This document shows positions 1 to 8,706 of a DNA stretch of 64,000 nt, piece by piece; position 1 is the stretch's first letter; each line of letters begins with the position of its first letter. Under the pieces are notes generated by a model. It was not told where the DNA came from. It saw nothing but the letters and a program-made list of their open reading frames with translations, and made no database searches. Origin of the DNA: Desulfogranum japonicum DSM 18378 (GTDB lineage Bacteria; Desulfobacterota; Desulfobulbia; Desulfobulbales; Desulfobulbaceae); assembly GCF_000429945.1 (NCBI RefSeq), contig NZ_AUCV01000001.1, positions 1 to 64,000 of the forward strand, in the 5' to 3' direction. Made by a program: the position numbers and the translations under genes.

Positions 1-729
1 AAACATAAAGACTGCGAGTGGTTTCCTGTGCCTAAGTACTGTAACATAACATGTAAGACTTCGGCAAAAGACGACTGTTATTCTGGAGATCCAGGCTATA
101 AAGAATTTGCTCTGTGCAGGATGCGCAGGCCTAAATGTGAGCTTGTAGCTGGAAGTCATCATTGCATATCTATACAACTAGTTGAGTATGAGATTGAAAA
201 AATCAGAGCTTTGCAAGAAGAAACAGAGATTGTGTATGGTTTAGCTGTGGAAATTGAAAAGAAAACAGGAAGAAAAAATCATGTAACATATGATCATTTT
301 CTTTTTAAAAAAACTCTTGATAATAATAGGATTGCTTTAAAGTATCTACGTAGAGCTATTAAAGTGGCTGAGTTAGGTATTAGAGATATGTCTGAAGGCT
401 CTGGTTGTAAGGCTGAAGAGTTGCAAACTTTTTTTACAATGTGGATTCTTAGTAATGTTTCTTTTGCTCAGTTTTATCAGGATTGGTATAGGCTAGCCGC
501 TTTAAATAATGCAAAGCAAATACATGATTTTGTTAGATCTTCTATAGGTATTCCAGATATAATAAATCCAGGAGAGTTTCCGATATGTACATACATGGGT
601 CAATTATCTTTAAAGGAATCTACTATGGAAAAAGAATCTATAAAATTGTATAAAAAATGTTTGACGTTTCGTGGTTATGTGTATGATAAAATGTCAATGT
701 ATGGATATCATGAATTGCCTTTGGAGTAA
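1..729 (+). CDS. Cys-rich hypothetical protein, open at left edge
   Basis: The function is not recognised. A GTG at 28 gives 233 residues, but the frame is open back to base 1 and already contains another Cys, so the real start probably lies outside the window. The N-terminal third has many Cys and His residues (for example KYCNITCKT, FALCRMRRPKC, SHHC), which suggests a small metal-binding module; this is inference. The rest looks mainly helical and shows no signal peptide or membrane segment. Base composition is clearly more AT-rich than the following genes, as expected for recently acquired DNA. No neighbour helps with function. Confidence 0.6.
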   Translation, partial: KHKDCEWFPVPKYCNITCKTSAKDDCYSGDPGYKEFALCRMRRPKCELVAGSHHCISIQLVEYEIEKIRALQEETEIVYGLAVEIEKKTGRKNHVTYDHFLFKKTLDNNRIALKYLRRAIKVAELGIRDMSEGSGCKAEELQTFFTMWILSNVSFAQFYQDWYRLAALNNAKQIHDFVRSSIGIPDIINPGEFPICTYMGQLSLKESTMEKESIKLYKKCLTFRGYVYDKMSMYGYHELPLE

Positions 730-970
730 AATAATTGAAGAAAGAGGACAGAGCTCTGTTTTAGTAGCATTAACTGCTGTTGTGCTCGTCGCATTGTTAG
801 CTTTTGTTGCTAATATAGTGGAAGAAAGGGGGCAGAGTAAAAATAAATGGGCAGGCATTGTTCCAGAAGGGACCATCAATCTGAAAAATTCCAGGCTAAT
901 GTGGGCTACGAAAGGCTTGGAAAAGGCTGCGGCCAGTAGGGTGCGTCACACGCACCGCACAGGCTGACAG
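730..970. repeat. AT-rich repeat-like tail with a palindrome
   Basis: This stretch follows the orphan gene and contains two near-identical 17-base segments (736-752 and 822-838, each beginning GAAGAAAG). It ends in a perfect hairpin, GGTGCGT at 940-946 and ACGCACC at 950-956 with a 3-base loop. A 98-residue reading frame (671-967) crosses it, but that frame overlaps the previous gene, has no ribosome-binding site and reads straight through the palindrome, so it is not called as a gene. The palindrome resembles REP-like intergenic repeats; that identity is inference. Confidence 0.4.
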
Positions 971-977
971 GGTTTGA

Positions 978-1340
978 TCATGTAAAGTCCTCCGGTGTCT
1001 TAATAAGAGGTATGAATGCATCAAACCCAGATATTTCAAATATTTCTCTAACATGATCCTGGGCGCTGCAAATGGCAAATTTGCAACCTTGATCCTTGAG
1101 TCTGCGGGCAAAATTGAAAATTACCCTGAGGCCGGCACTTGATATGTAATCAAGTTCGGAGAAATCAATAAGCAACGATGTATCTTTCTGGAGTTCAAAT
1201 GTTTCTATCCATTTATCTGCTTCCTCGGATGTTCCTGAATCAAGGCGGCCGGTTATACAAAGGGTAACATGGCCGTTACTTTCTGATGTGGTTATATGCA
1301 TGGTTATTTTTTTAGGCCTGAGCGCCTCTCCTGTGAGCAT
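978..1340 (-). CDS. STAS-domain anti-sigma factor antagonist
   Basis: This is a single STAS domain of the SpoIIAA/RsbV type. Such proteins bind an anti-sigma-type kinase when dephosphorylated and release it when phosphorylated on a conserved Ser. The expected phosphorylation motif is seen as DYISSAGLRV, and the fold begins with a typical GRLDSGT strand-turn. The start is uncertain: the first ATG overlaps the upstream kinase gene by 37 bases, while family members usually start near the second Met (base 1301). Neither has a clear ribosome-binding site. It is the last gene of a minus-strand cluster with kinase, ABC transporter and phosphatase, so the cluster encodes a partner-switching circuit. 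Confidence 0.88.
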   Translation of the reverse strand: MLTGEALRPKKITMHITTSESNGHVTLCITGRLDSGTSEEADKWIETFELQKDTSLLIDFSELDYISSAGLRVIFNFARRLKDQGCKFAICSAQDHVREIFEISGFDAFIPLIKTPEDFT

Positions 1341-1738
1341 TTACTAGTACGTAGTGTCAACCTGAGAATGTTTTTACTTCCCTCTCTACTGTAGATTGAA
1401 CTCTCCGTAAGATGGCGAACCAGGTGTAAACCCAGTCCACCTGCACATCGTTTTTCAAAAGGAAGGTTCAGGTCGGGGGGAGTGACCCGAAGAGGGTTAA
1501 AAGGTGGGCCGCTATCCTTGTACTCAATAATAATTTCCGCGTCTTTTTTTTCCAGGGTTATTTCTACATTATCTGCTGAAGAGTATTTTATGGCGTTGGT
1601 ATACAGTTCTTCGGCAATGAGAACTATTTTGCATACTATTTTAAGCGAAATATTCCAAATGTCAGCCAGTTCTTCGCATTGACAGCGAAGTTTTTCAAAT
1701 GTTTCAGGTGATGAATTCAACAAAAAGTGTGTTTTCAT
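1304..1738 (-). CDS. Anti-sigma-factor-type serine kinase (RsbW-like)
   Basis: A GHKL-type ATPase of the SpoIIAB/RsbW family, which phosphorylates its STAS antagonist and sequesters a target when free. The N box is AEELYTNAIKYS, the Mg2+/adenine loop is DSGPPFNP and the glycine lid is GGLGLHLV. At 144 residues it is a normal length for the family. Its start lies two bases after the stop of the ABC transporter gene, and its 3' end overlaps the longest version of the STAS gene, so all are probably one transcript. No sigma factor gene is adjacent, so the target could be a sigma factor elsewhere or another protein. Confidence 0.88.
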   Translation of the reverse strand: MKTHFLLNSSPETFEKLRCQCEELADIWNISLKIVCKIVLIAEELYTNAIKYSSADNVEITLEKKDAEIIIEYKDSGPPFNPLRVTPPDLNLPFEKRCAGGLGLHLVRHLTESSIYSREGSKNILRLTLRTSKCSQERRSGLKK

Positions 1739-1740
1739 TG

Positions 1741-4275
1741 TTAGTTCGCAACCTTTTGGCCCGTTATAAGCTCATGCAGCATGCCTTTGTTATTCATCAG
1801 CTCATCGTAGGTACCGTACTCCGCCAATTTGCCAGATTTCATGACGCCAACAACATCAAAAGTCTGTATGCTGTCCAGCCTGTGAACAACAGCGATCACC
1901 GTACGTTCTCCTTTCCAGCGAGTCATCAGGCGTTGAATCCTTGCCTGCGAGGCATTGTCCAGTGCAGAAGTGGCTTCATCCATCAGCAGAATTTTCGGGT
2001 CTTTCAACAGAACTCTGGCAATGGCAAGTTTTTGCTTCTGGCCACCTGAGAGTTTATCCCCCATATTGCCGACCTGATACTGCATTCCTGCTTCAGCGAT
2101 ATCTTCCAGGCAATCCTCCTCTATTAATACTCGAATAATTGCCTGATTGATTTGTTCATTGGCCGAGGTGGCATCGGTTTTCATGCGGCCAAAAAGAATG
2201 TTGTTAAAAATTGATTGGCCTTTTACAGGTGCATCATCACATAAAGGGCTTGATGCATCAATGTTTGCTGTCTGCAGGAAGTCCCGGCCATGGGGTCTTG
2301 TAGCCAAAATTTGTTCGGCCAGACCTGGTGGTATGGTGAAAGAAGAATGTTTTCCCGGTGTATAGAGTAGCGCGGGTATAAGCAGAAGTCTTTCCTCTTC
2401 TGTTGATAATTTGTAGCCAGGGGTTGCGTTCAACCGGCTAACCAGCGTGGCAAATTGCAGACTGCTCTCTGCAGAAAGTGGTGTGTTCAATACAGGCGTT
2501 TCATTGCGTTTCGGTGTGAGATAGTATTCCACAGACTCCTTGGCTATCGTGGTTCCAAGCCTGAGCAGAGATGCTTTAAGTTCATGTGCTGTGAGAAAAT
2601 CAATGAAATGCGCACTGCTCAGCAGTGCGGGAATGGTTTGCTCGGGATGCAGCGAACGTGAAAAGGTTATATTATCCAGAAGGTTTGAGTAATACAGAAA
2701 GGCTGCCGGATCATACAGTTCAATGAAAGAATCCAGGGGGGGCATCAAGCTGTCCCTGAATTTTTTTCTCATTGTGATAATTTTGGAACTTACTTTCGGG
2801 ACGGATTGTTCGTAGGGGGTCTCCAGACCGAATCGAATGACGTCCACAAAAAAGCCCGCCTGCTGGAGACTCAGTATCAGCTGATCGAGAGCAGGGGCGA
2901 TATATGATTGTTGCTTTATCGTTTGCTCGTCAACGGTAGATTGTTGCGCGTAAATGAGATTGTCCTGTACTGTTCCTGAGAAAATAAACGGATTTTGAGA
3001 GATATACCCCACGTGTTGTATGAGCTCGTGGTGGGAAATATCTTTAACCTCCACGCCGTCGATTCGTATGGAGCCCGCTGTATACTCAAAGATTTTGGCA
3101 ATACATTGAATAAGCGTTGATTTTCCGCTTCCTGAAAAACCGACCAAGGCCAGGTGCTCTCCCGGTTGCAGGGAGAAGTTTATCTGCTGCATGAGAGTCT
3201 TGCCTTCGGCGACTGTGTATCCGACGTTTGTCAGCTCCAGGGTTCCGTAACCGGGAATGGTAACATCTTTCTGTGCTCCGGTTGATGGCAATGAGGGCAG
3301 GGCAAAGGTCTTCATTGTTCTCTCGTAGCGAACAGAAGCATCCTGGTATACCTGATAAAAATCAATCAATTCTTTCCACGGATCGTACAGTTTTTCCTGG
3401 GCAGAGAGAAAGGCGACCATGGATCCCAGTTCCAACTGCCCATGCATGACCAGATACCCCCCGAAAATAAACACGATAAAGGGACCAAGGCCGACAAAGT
3501 AGTTGTTGGCGGTTTTGATACCGAAACGTAATAACGACCATTTGACGCGTATGGATCGAAGACGCTCGGTGAGTTGGCTGAATTTTTCTTTTTCTATGGA
3601 GTAGGCGCCATGTACATTGACTTCCTGAATGCCGGTAATTGATTCGGTTATGTGACTGGTGACAAGACGGGATTGATCCACTCGTTTTTTGTTGAACCGA
3701 TTGGCTTTTTTCTGCAGATATGGAACGAGAAGGACAACGAGCGGATAAATGGACAGCGTTGAAAGGGCGAGCCGTGGGTTAAGCGAAAGCAGATATCCTG
3801 CAAATACGAGCAGAGTGAGTATGTTGGCAACAGGCACAGCCAGTGCCATGCCGGCAAAGGTACCTGCAGATGCCAGTTCTGTCATGAGGGATGCTACCAC
3901 GACACCAGGCTGGGTATTGCGAAAAAAGGGCATCGGCAGGGAGATGATATGATTATAGAGTGCCTGCCGCATGGAAAGGATGGCCTGTTCACCTATTTTT
4001 GCCTGTAAAAAGTTGACTCCTAATTTACTCAGGCTGGTCAGGGAGACAGCAAAAATATAGATAGCACAGTACACAAAGAGCTGATCTAATTTTTTAAGAA
4101 CTATGGCGTCGTTGATAATTCTTTTCTGCATCTCCAAGGGCACAACCCTTGTCGCGACCATCACGGCAATTACTGCCAGCAGAAGTACCTGTAAGTGCAG
4201 TGTATTGTGAAAAGCCCAGAACAGTATTCTTTTTTCAGTTACCGGACGTTCGGATTGAGAGTTCAATGCATTCAC
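1741..4275 (-). CDS. ABC transporter (TMD-NBD) with large insert in the NBD
   Basis: A fused exporter-type half-transporter of 844 residues; about 580-600 is usual. Six membrane segments fill residues 25-320. The nucleotide-binding domain has Walker A GFSGSGKST (379-387), Q-loop Gln 427, signature LSGGQ (742-746), Walker B ILLMDE (762-767) and H-loop His 798. Q-loop to signature is 315 residues, normally about 70. The extra region repeats the kind of segment that follows a Q-loop: TVQDNLIYAQ (435-444), NLLDNITFSR (531-540) and SIFNNILFGR (688-697). All catalytic motifs are intact, so it is probably active as a homodimer. The substrate is unknown. It lies between the phosphatase and kinase genes of a partner-switching set. 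Confidence 0.88.
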   Translation of the reverse strand: MNALNSQSERPVTEKRILFWAFHNTLHLQVLLLAVIAVMVATRVVPLEMQKRIINDAIVLKKLDQLFVYCAIYIFAVSLTSLSKLGVNFLQAKIGEQAILSMRQALYNHIISLPMPFFRNTQPGVVVASLMTELASAGTFAGMALAVPVANILTLLVFAGYLLSLNPRLALSTLSIYPLVVLLVPYLQKKANRFNKKRVDQSRLVTSHITESITGIQEVNVHGAYSIEKEKFSQLTERLRSIRVKWSLLRFGIKTANNYFVGLGPFIVFIFGGYLVMHGQLELGSMVAFLSAQEKLYDPWKELIDFYQVYQDASVRYERTMKTFALPSLPSTGAQKDVTIPGYGTLELTNVGYTVAEGKTLMQQINFSLQPGEHLALVGFSGSGKSTLIQCIAKIFEYTAGSIRIDGVEVKDISHHELIQHVGYISQNPFIFSGTVQDNLIYAQQSTVDEQTIKQQSYIAPALDQLILSLQQAGFFVDVIRFGLETPYEQSVPKVSSKIITMRKKFRDSLMPPLDSFIELYDPAAFLYYSNLLDNITFSRSLHPEQTIPALLSSAHFIDFLTAHELKASLLRLGTTIAKESVEYYLTPKRNETPVLNTPLSAESSLQFATLVSRLNATPGYKLSTEEERLLLIPALLYTPGKHSSFTIPPGLAEQILATRPHGRDFLQTANIDASSPLCDDAPVKGQSIFNNILFGRMKTDATSANEQINQAIIRVLIEEDCLEDIAEAGMQYQVGNMGDKLSGGQKQKLAIARVLLKDPKILLMDEATSALDNASQARIQRLMTRWKGERTVIAVVHRLDSIQTFDVVGVMKSGKLAEYGTYDELMNNKGMLHELITGQKVAN

Positions 4276-4306
4276 GATATATGTGTCTGTTCAGACGGTT
4301 GAAAAG

Positions 4307-6136
4307 TTATTGACAAAAGTCATGGGCAGTCGGTGCCAGTGCTATGATGACCAGGGTGATATCGTCAATCTGGTCGGCATTGCCTCGGAAAATGTGTATC
4401 TCTTCTGTGATTTTTCTCAGTATCTCCGAAGGCTCGAGGTGCATGTTTTCGCGAAGTATTTCTTTAACTCTTTCTTTGCCAAAAGCTTCCTGTTGTTCAT
4501 TTTCCTGTTCCCAGACACCATCGCTGCCAATGAGAAGAAGATGTCTGGAATGGGTGAGAGGAAAGATGTTTTCAGTGTACTGGGTATCGCTGTCCAGCCC
4601 AAGTACCAGGCCAGTTCCCTTTAATTCCCTGAATGTGTTTTCAGCAGGGGTAAAGAGCAGGGCAGGTTCGTGTCCTGCACGAATCCAGCGGATAGCCTGC
4701 AGATCCGGTTCAACTTCCAGATAGAACAGAGTAGAAAAATTACCGTATTGCAGAGTATCCCAGCAGAGGTACCGATTAATGTCATTGATACATTCTGCAG
4801 CCGAACCAGGAGCCTGGACCCTGGCACGCACAAGGGCGCGTACGGTTGCCATGAGCAGAGCAGCACCTATGCCGTGGCCGACAACATCGCCCACTGCCAC
4901 ATGCAGTTTACCGGGATGTGTTTCGGATTCAATGAAGTCAAAATAATCTCCTCCTGTTTCGTCGCAATAGAGACTGATGCCGCTGGCAACTACGCCATTA
5001 TCCGCATAGTCGGCCTGGGGCAAAAACGTCATTTGCACTTCTTTCGCTATTTGCATAGCTTTTTGAAGTTGCAGTCCCCGCTGAAGTTGTTTGGTCATGG
5101 TATTAAAGCTGTGAAGTAATTCTCCCACTTCATCTTTGCTGGAAACCAGAAAGGGTTGGCTGAATTCGCCGTGTGCCAGTTTTTTTGCCGCTGTTGAAAC
5201 TTGTCTGATGGACTGGGTGGTTTGTTTGAAGCTTGAACGAATAAACCATAACAGTATGACGATGCAGGAGAGTGTAGTCAGGATATACGCCAGTCGGAAT
5301 TTGATCAGTGGTTGAAGAACTTTTTCGCCTGGGGTTATGATAACCATGGTCCATGGGGCTTCGGACAGATGATAAAAGCCGCTTATTTCTTCAGGTGGGA
5401 TTCCTTCACCAAAAACAATACCAGATGAATTTGCCAGCAATGCGGCCAATGTCTTTTTTTCAAGTTCATTGGATACCCCGAACCGCTGGGCGGAACCCTG
5501 GGCCGCCTGTTGTTTGCTATTGATGGTTTGGGTAAGGATATTGCCTTGATTATCTACGATGTAGGCTTTGTAGATATTCCACCATCGAGATTGGATGGTA
5601 GGGGCTATGAGCTGTTCAAAATCGAGTTGTACCTCTATGCTGCCTATGGAAATATCCTGCATATTCACCAGGCGGGTACTGAGAATGACATTTTGCTGAT
5701 TGTATTCCACAGTATATAACGGCGGCGTCACTCCCAATGTTTTATCAGTTGAATCGTAAGTACGTTGTCCCATGTGCGAAAAATGCCGTCTCATCCGGAT
5801 TTCTTGAGTTTTCATCTCACTGGGCCATTGGGTGGTAATTCCGGTGACCCCGGGAACCTGTTCCAGACGGCTTATAATGTACTGGTGGACTCCATTTTCA
5901 AAATCTTTTTTGGACATTCCGTCAAGAAGGGCAAGCAGATGTTTGGGACGATTCAACTCCATATCAATGATGTGCGCTGCTTTCTCTAATTGGGCCAGCG
6001 CAGTTTCTCCCCATTGTTCCACCAGTACCCGGCGAACTGCGAGAAAACCAAACACGCCTGTTACTGTCAGAAACAGGAAGATAGGCAGAATGATAAACAC
6101 CACTGTTCGTTGATTGAGCGATTTGGGTTGGTACAT
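4307..6136 (-). CDS. Membrane PP2C phosphatase (SpoIIE/RsbU type) with sensor and HAMP
   Basis: A sensor phosphatase of 609 residues. A membrane segment at about 14-34 is followed by a periplasmic Cache-like domain (to about 275), a second membrane segment (about 280-298), a HAMP domain (about 300-355) and a PP2C-type domain. The metal-binding motifs are TGGDYFDF, GDVVGHGIGAALL, SDGVWEQ and DDITLVII. Proteins of this design dephosphorylate the STAS antagonist in response to an external signal. It is the first gene of the minus-strand cluster, 31 bases before the ABC transporter, and so the likely input of the circuit. Confidence 0.9.
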   Translation of the reverse strand: MYQPKSLNQRTVVFIILPIFLFLTVTGVFGFLAVRRVLVEQWGETALAQLEKAAHIIDMELNRPKHLLALLDGMSKKDFENGVHQYIISRLEQVPGVTGITTQWPSEMKTQEIRMRRHFSHMGQRTYDSTDKTLGVTPPLYTVEYNQQNVILSTRLVNMQDISIGSIEVQLDFEQLIAPTIQSRWWNIYKAYIVDNQGNILTQTINSKQQAAQGSAQRFGVSNELEKKTLAALLANSSGIVFGEGIPPEEISGFYHLSEAPWTMVIITPGEKVLQPLIKFRLAYILTTLSCIVILLWFIRSSFKQTTQSIRQVSTAAKKLAHGEFSQPFLVSSKDEVGELLHSFNTMTKQLQRGLQLQKAMQIAKEVQMTFLPQADYADNGVVASGISLYCDETGGDYFDFIESETHPGKLHVAVGDVVGHGIGAALLMATVRALVRARVQAPGSAAECINDINRYLCWDTLQYGNFSTLFYLEVEPDLQAIRWIRAGHEPALLFTPAENTFRELKGTGLVLGLDSDTQYTENIFPLTHSRHLLLIGSDGVWEQENEQQEAFGKERVKEILRENMHLEPSEILRKITEEIHIFRGNADQIDDITLVIIALAPTAHDFCQ

Positions 6137-6619
6137 GAACTCGTCTCAAATTAAGGATGGATGGAGAAACCTTGTGACCGGCGGTGCCGCACGTATTGTG
6201 TATTGCTCTCTTTTTTGTACATAGTTTATGAAGTTTTTTGCAGTTTTACCATGATCAGTTGAAAAAATGATGTCATCATCCTTACTTTGTAAACATCTTT
6301 GGCGAGGTGTGGGGGAAATACTAATCTCACCAGAATGTGCAGGATAAAATTGTGTTGAGGGGCAGGTGAGATTGGAGAAGCTGATTTTTCAGTCGCTCTT
6401 CTGACAATAAAGCATATCCATATGATGATTTTTTTTGCAAAACAATGGGTTCATGAAAAGGAGCCTGAATGTTTGAGTTGAATTTCAAGAGGTAGTGTCT
6501 GCCCATAAGTGGTTTTGAGAAGAATGAATAAAAAGAGATGTTTTCGGGAGCATAAAACATGTAAAATTATTCTGGGAATGGCGTGTGATATAGGTTGAAA
6601 AGAGGTAGCTACTCAGATG
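6137..6619. other. Intergenic region with one repeat end and a hairpin
   Basis: No convincing gene. It must hold the promoter of the minus-strand phosphatase cluster. An inverted repeat of 9 bases (6323-6331 and 6365-6373, AATCTCACC and its complement) has a 33-base loop. At 6493 there is a 20-base match to the TAGTGTCTGTCCA-ended repeat family also seen at 38.5, 49.8 and 59.7 kb. Confidence 0.5.
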
Positions 6620-6786
6620 TAAGGGCCACGGGAAAAAATACATCATCCAATCTTGCTTGTCTTTCAACTCGGTAACGTCGTCGCGTCAATGTCTCAATAC
6701 GGCCAGTATGGAACCATTGACGCGACGACGTTATCAAAACGATATTCTACGCAATTTTTGGATATGTATTATTTTCCGCGACCCTA
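6620..6786. repeat. MITE-like element, copy 1 (complete)
   Basis: A unit of about 167 bp. The outer inverted repeats of about 30 bases begin TAAGGGCCACGG on the left and, read on the other strand, TTTAGGGTCGCGG on the right. Inside is a perfect 19-base inverted repeat (6673-6691 and 6715-6733, TAACGTCGTCGCG...), whose loop carries the core CAATACGGCCAGTATGG. Related copies are at 48160-48273 (reverse orientation, one arm missing) and 49591-49757. There is no coding capacity, so a transposase would have to act in trans. Confidence 0.75.
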
Positions 6787-7086
6787 AAGAAAAACAGGAA
6801 TTGTTTTCTCTCAAGGATTACGAAAAAAGAAGACGTTTTTTTTATCAACGAAGAATGTTGATTGTATGGAAATTATAGAGCCAAAATACAAAAACAATGA
6901 GCTTCGTGGTCCATTCAGAAATGAAAATATGTAATCAACCTTAATGTATCGGATCAATCGTATACCATGAATGCTTTCACACATGCCGATTTACGATTAC
7001 CTCCGAAAAAAGCACCTCTGAGCGCAACGTAAAAAATGCTCAAAAAACATTCAGTTCTGGATGTGCCCTGGCTCAGGGAGAAAGGT
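6787..7086. other. Intergenic region upstream of the deaminase-like gene
   Basis: About 300 AT-rich bases between the MITE-like element and the lipoprotein gene. It should hold that gene's promoter. I see no RNA gene, conserved operator or further repeat here. An in-frame ATG at 7036 is possible but less likely than the one at 7087. Confidence 0.4.
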
Positions 7087-8685
7087 ATGCAACATGGATT
7101 GAGATACGGATTGATAATTGCCCTTGTAAGTACGGTCAGTGCCTGCAGTTTAGGTACTCAACATGGCACGTACGATCCGCTTTTCTGGGATTCCGGGCTT
7201 TCTGACATGGAGGCTCGTTTTGAACTTGCCAAGCGTTCTGAGCCCGAACTTATTGCTTTTCTACGCCGTATGCCTAAAGGTTCGGATTTACACAATCACC
7301 TCAGCGGAGCCACCTATAGCGATTATTTACTTGATTCTGCAAAAGCAAACGGGCTGAACTATAATCTTGCCAATGACCGTTTTACCGACGAAAAGGTCGA
7401 TGGACAGGTTATTGCGTTTGATACACTGGTTTCTAATAGTACCTACTATGCCCATTTTCTCGATACCTATAGTATGCGTGGCTGGTATTCTAATACGACC
7501 AATGGGCACGATCATTTTTTCAATACCTTTAATTATATGTCCAGCGCTCGTCGTTCAGGGGCGGAACAACTGGCAGAAGTAATACGCAGAAATCTGTATC
7601 AAAATATCGAGTACGCAGAGTTTATGACATCCACTGCTCCGCAAGAGCTCAGTGATGCCCTGGATAAAGCCATGGCCTCCTTTGATTCGGACGATTTCGG
7701 ATTAGAACAACTGGAAGCCTGTTTTACCGCCACAGAGACAGTTCGCAAAGACCCTCATTGGAGCAAAGCAATCCGCGACTACATCGGAAAGCGTCAAGAT
7801 GATTCGTATGCCTTGCTCGATGAGGCAACCCGACAACGGGTGACTGGTAAAAATCCAGAGTTGATCATACGCTATATACCTCAGCTTTATCGAACAGTTC
7901 CCCTTAAACGTTTTTTTCGCGACGCCGTGGCTGCAATGATGTCTGTCGAGGCAGATCCAAGGATTGTAGCGGTAAATATGGTTCAGGCAGAAGACGATCC
8001 GCATTCACGCTGGCAGTTCGATGCACAGATGAAAATTCTGGATTTTCTGTGGACACGCATGGGAAAACCGAACATAGCTCTTCACGCTGGCGAATTAGTT
8101 CTACAAGGTTCACCCGTGGAGCCTATGTGGAATAGGATACGAGACAGTATTGAAATCGGGCATGCCAAACGAATTGGACACGGAGTAGCTATTGCATGGT
8201 CTCGAGATGTTGTTGGCTTACTGGAAGAAATGCGCAGACGTCATGTTCTGGTGGAAATCTGTCTGTCAAGTAACGAATCTATATTGGGAGTAGCAGGTAA
8301 GGCCCACCCTTTTATGCTTTATCGGCGTGCTGGCGTGCCGGTGAGTCTCAATACAGATGACGAAGGTGTCTCGCGGAGCACACTCACAGAGGAATTCGTC
8401 AAAGCGGTAGAACGCTATCCTTTGAGTTACAGGGATCTTAAAGATCTGGCACGCAATAGTATTGAATATGCTTTTCTTCCCGGAACAGGCTTATATGAAA
8501 ATCATGACTATACCAGATTACGACCTGAATTCCTTGATGTACGAAATCCTGAGTGGCAAAGCACTTCTTTGCAAAAGGAGTTATTAGCTGCTGATCCTAA
8601 ACTTGAGCGAGAAGTCAGGCTTGAGCGGGCGTTTATTGATTTCGAGCGCAACCTTGCTCAGGGATTCCGTGAACCTGCTAATTGA
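7087..8685 (+). CDS. Adenosine-deaminase-family lipoprotein
   Basis: A metal-dependent adenosine/AMP deaminase-fold protein predicted to be exported and lipid-anchored. The start at 7087 is preferred because it has an AGGGAG ribosome-binding site and gives a clean signal peptide ending in the lipobox VSAC (Cys 20). The deaminase signatures are all present: the HxH metal site in SDLHNHLSG (His 69 and 71), IALHAGE with the proton-shuttle Glu, RIGHG, and the metal-binding NTDDEG near the end. At about 530 residues it is longer than cytoplasmic adenosine deaminase and resembles the secreted ADGF-like branch. A role in scavenging extracellular nucleosides is inference. It stands alone and is followed by a terminator. 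Confidence 0.85.
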   Translation: MQHGLRYGLIIALVSTVSACSLGTQHGTYDPLFWDSGLSDMEARFELAKRSEPELIAFLRRMPKGSDLHNHLSGATYSDYLLDSAKANGLNYNLANDRFTDEKVDGQVIAFDTLVSNSTYYAHFLDTYSMRGWYSNTTNGHDHFFNTFNYMSSARRSGAEQLAEVIRRNLYQNIEYAEFMTSTAPQELSDALDKAMASFDSDDFGLEQLEACFTATETVRKDPHWSKAIRDYIGKRQDDSYALLDEATRQRVTGKNPELIIRYIPQLYRTVPLKRFFRDAVAAMMSVEADPRIVAVNMVQAEDDPHSRWQFDAQMKILDFLWTRMGKPNIALHAGELVLQGSPVEPMWNRIRDSIEIGHAKRIGHGVAIAWSRDVVGLLEEMRRRHVLVEICLSSNESILGVAGKAHPFMLYRRAGVPVSLNTDDEGVSRSTLTEEFVKAVERYPLSYRDLKDLARNSIEYAFLPGTGLYENHDYTRLRPEFLDVRNPEWQSTSLQKELLAADPKLEREVRLERAFIDFERNLAQGFREPAN

Positions 8686-8706
8686 TATGTACCTGTAATT
8701 ATTATG

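Noticed and set aside
671-967. 98-residue reading frame with a hydrophobic segment
   Set aside because: It overlaps the preceding gene, has no ribosome-binding site and runs through two repeated segments and a perfect palindrome, so it is more likely repeat sequence.
6620-6786. Integron attC site
   Set aside because: The element is palindromic with a variable stem, but the standard core-site ends are not at the hairpin base, it has longer outer inverted repeats, and no integrase or cassette array is present.
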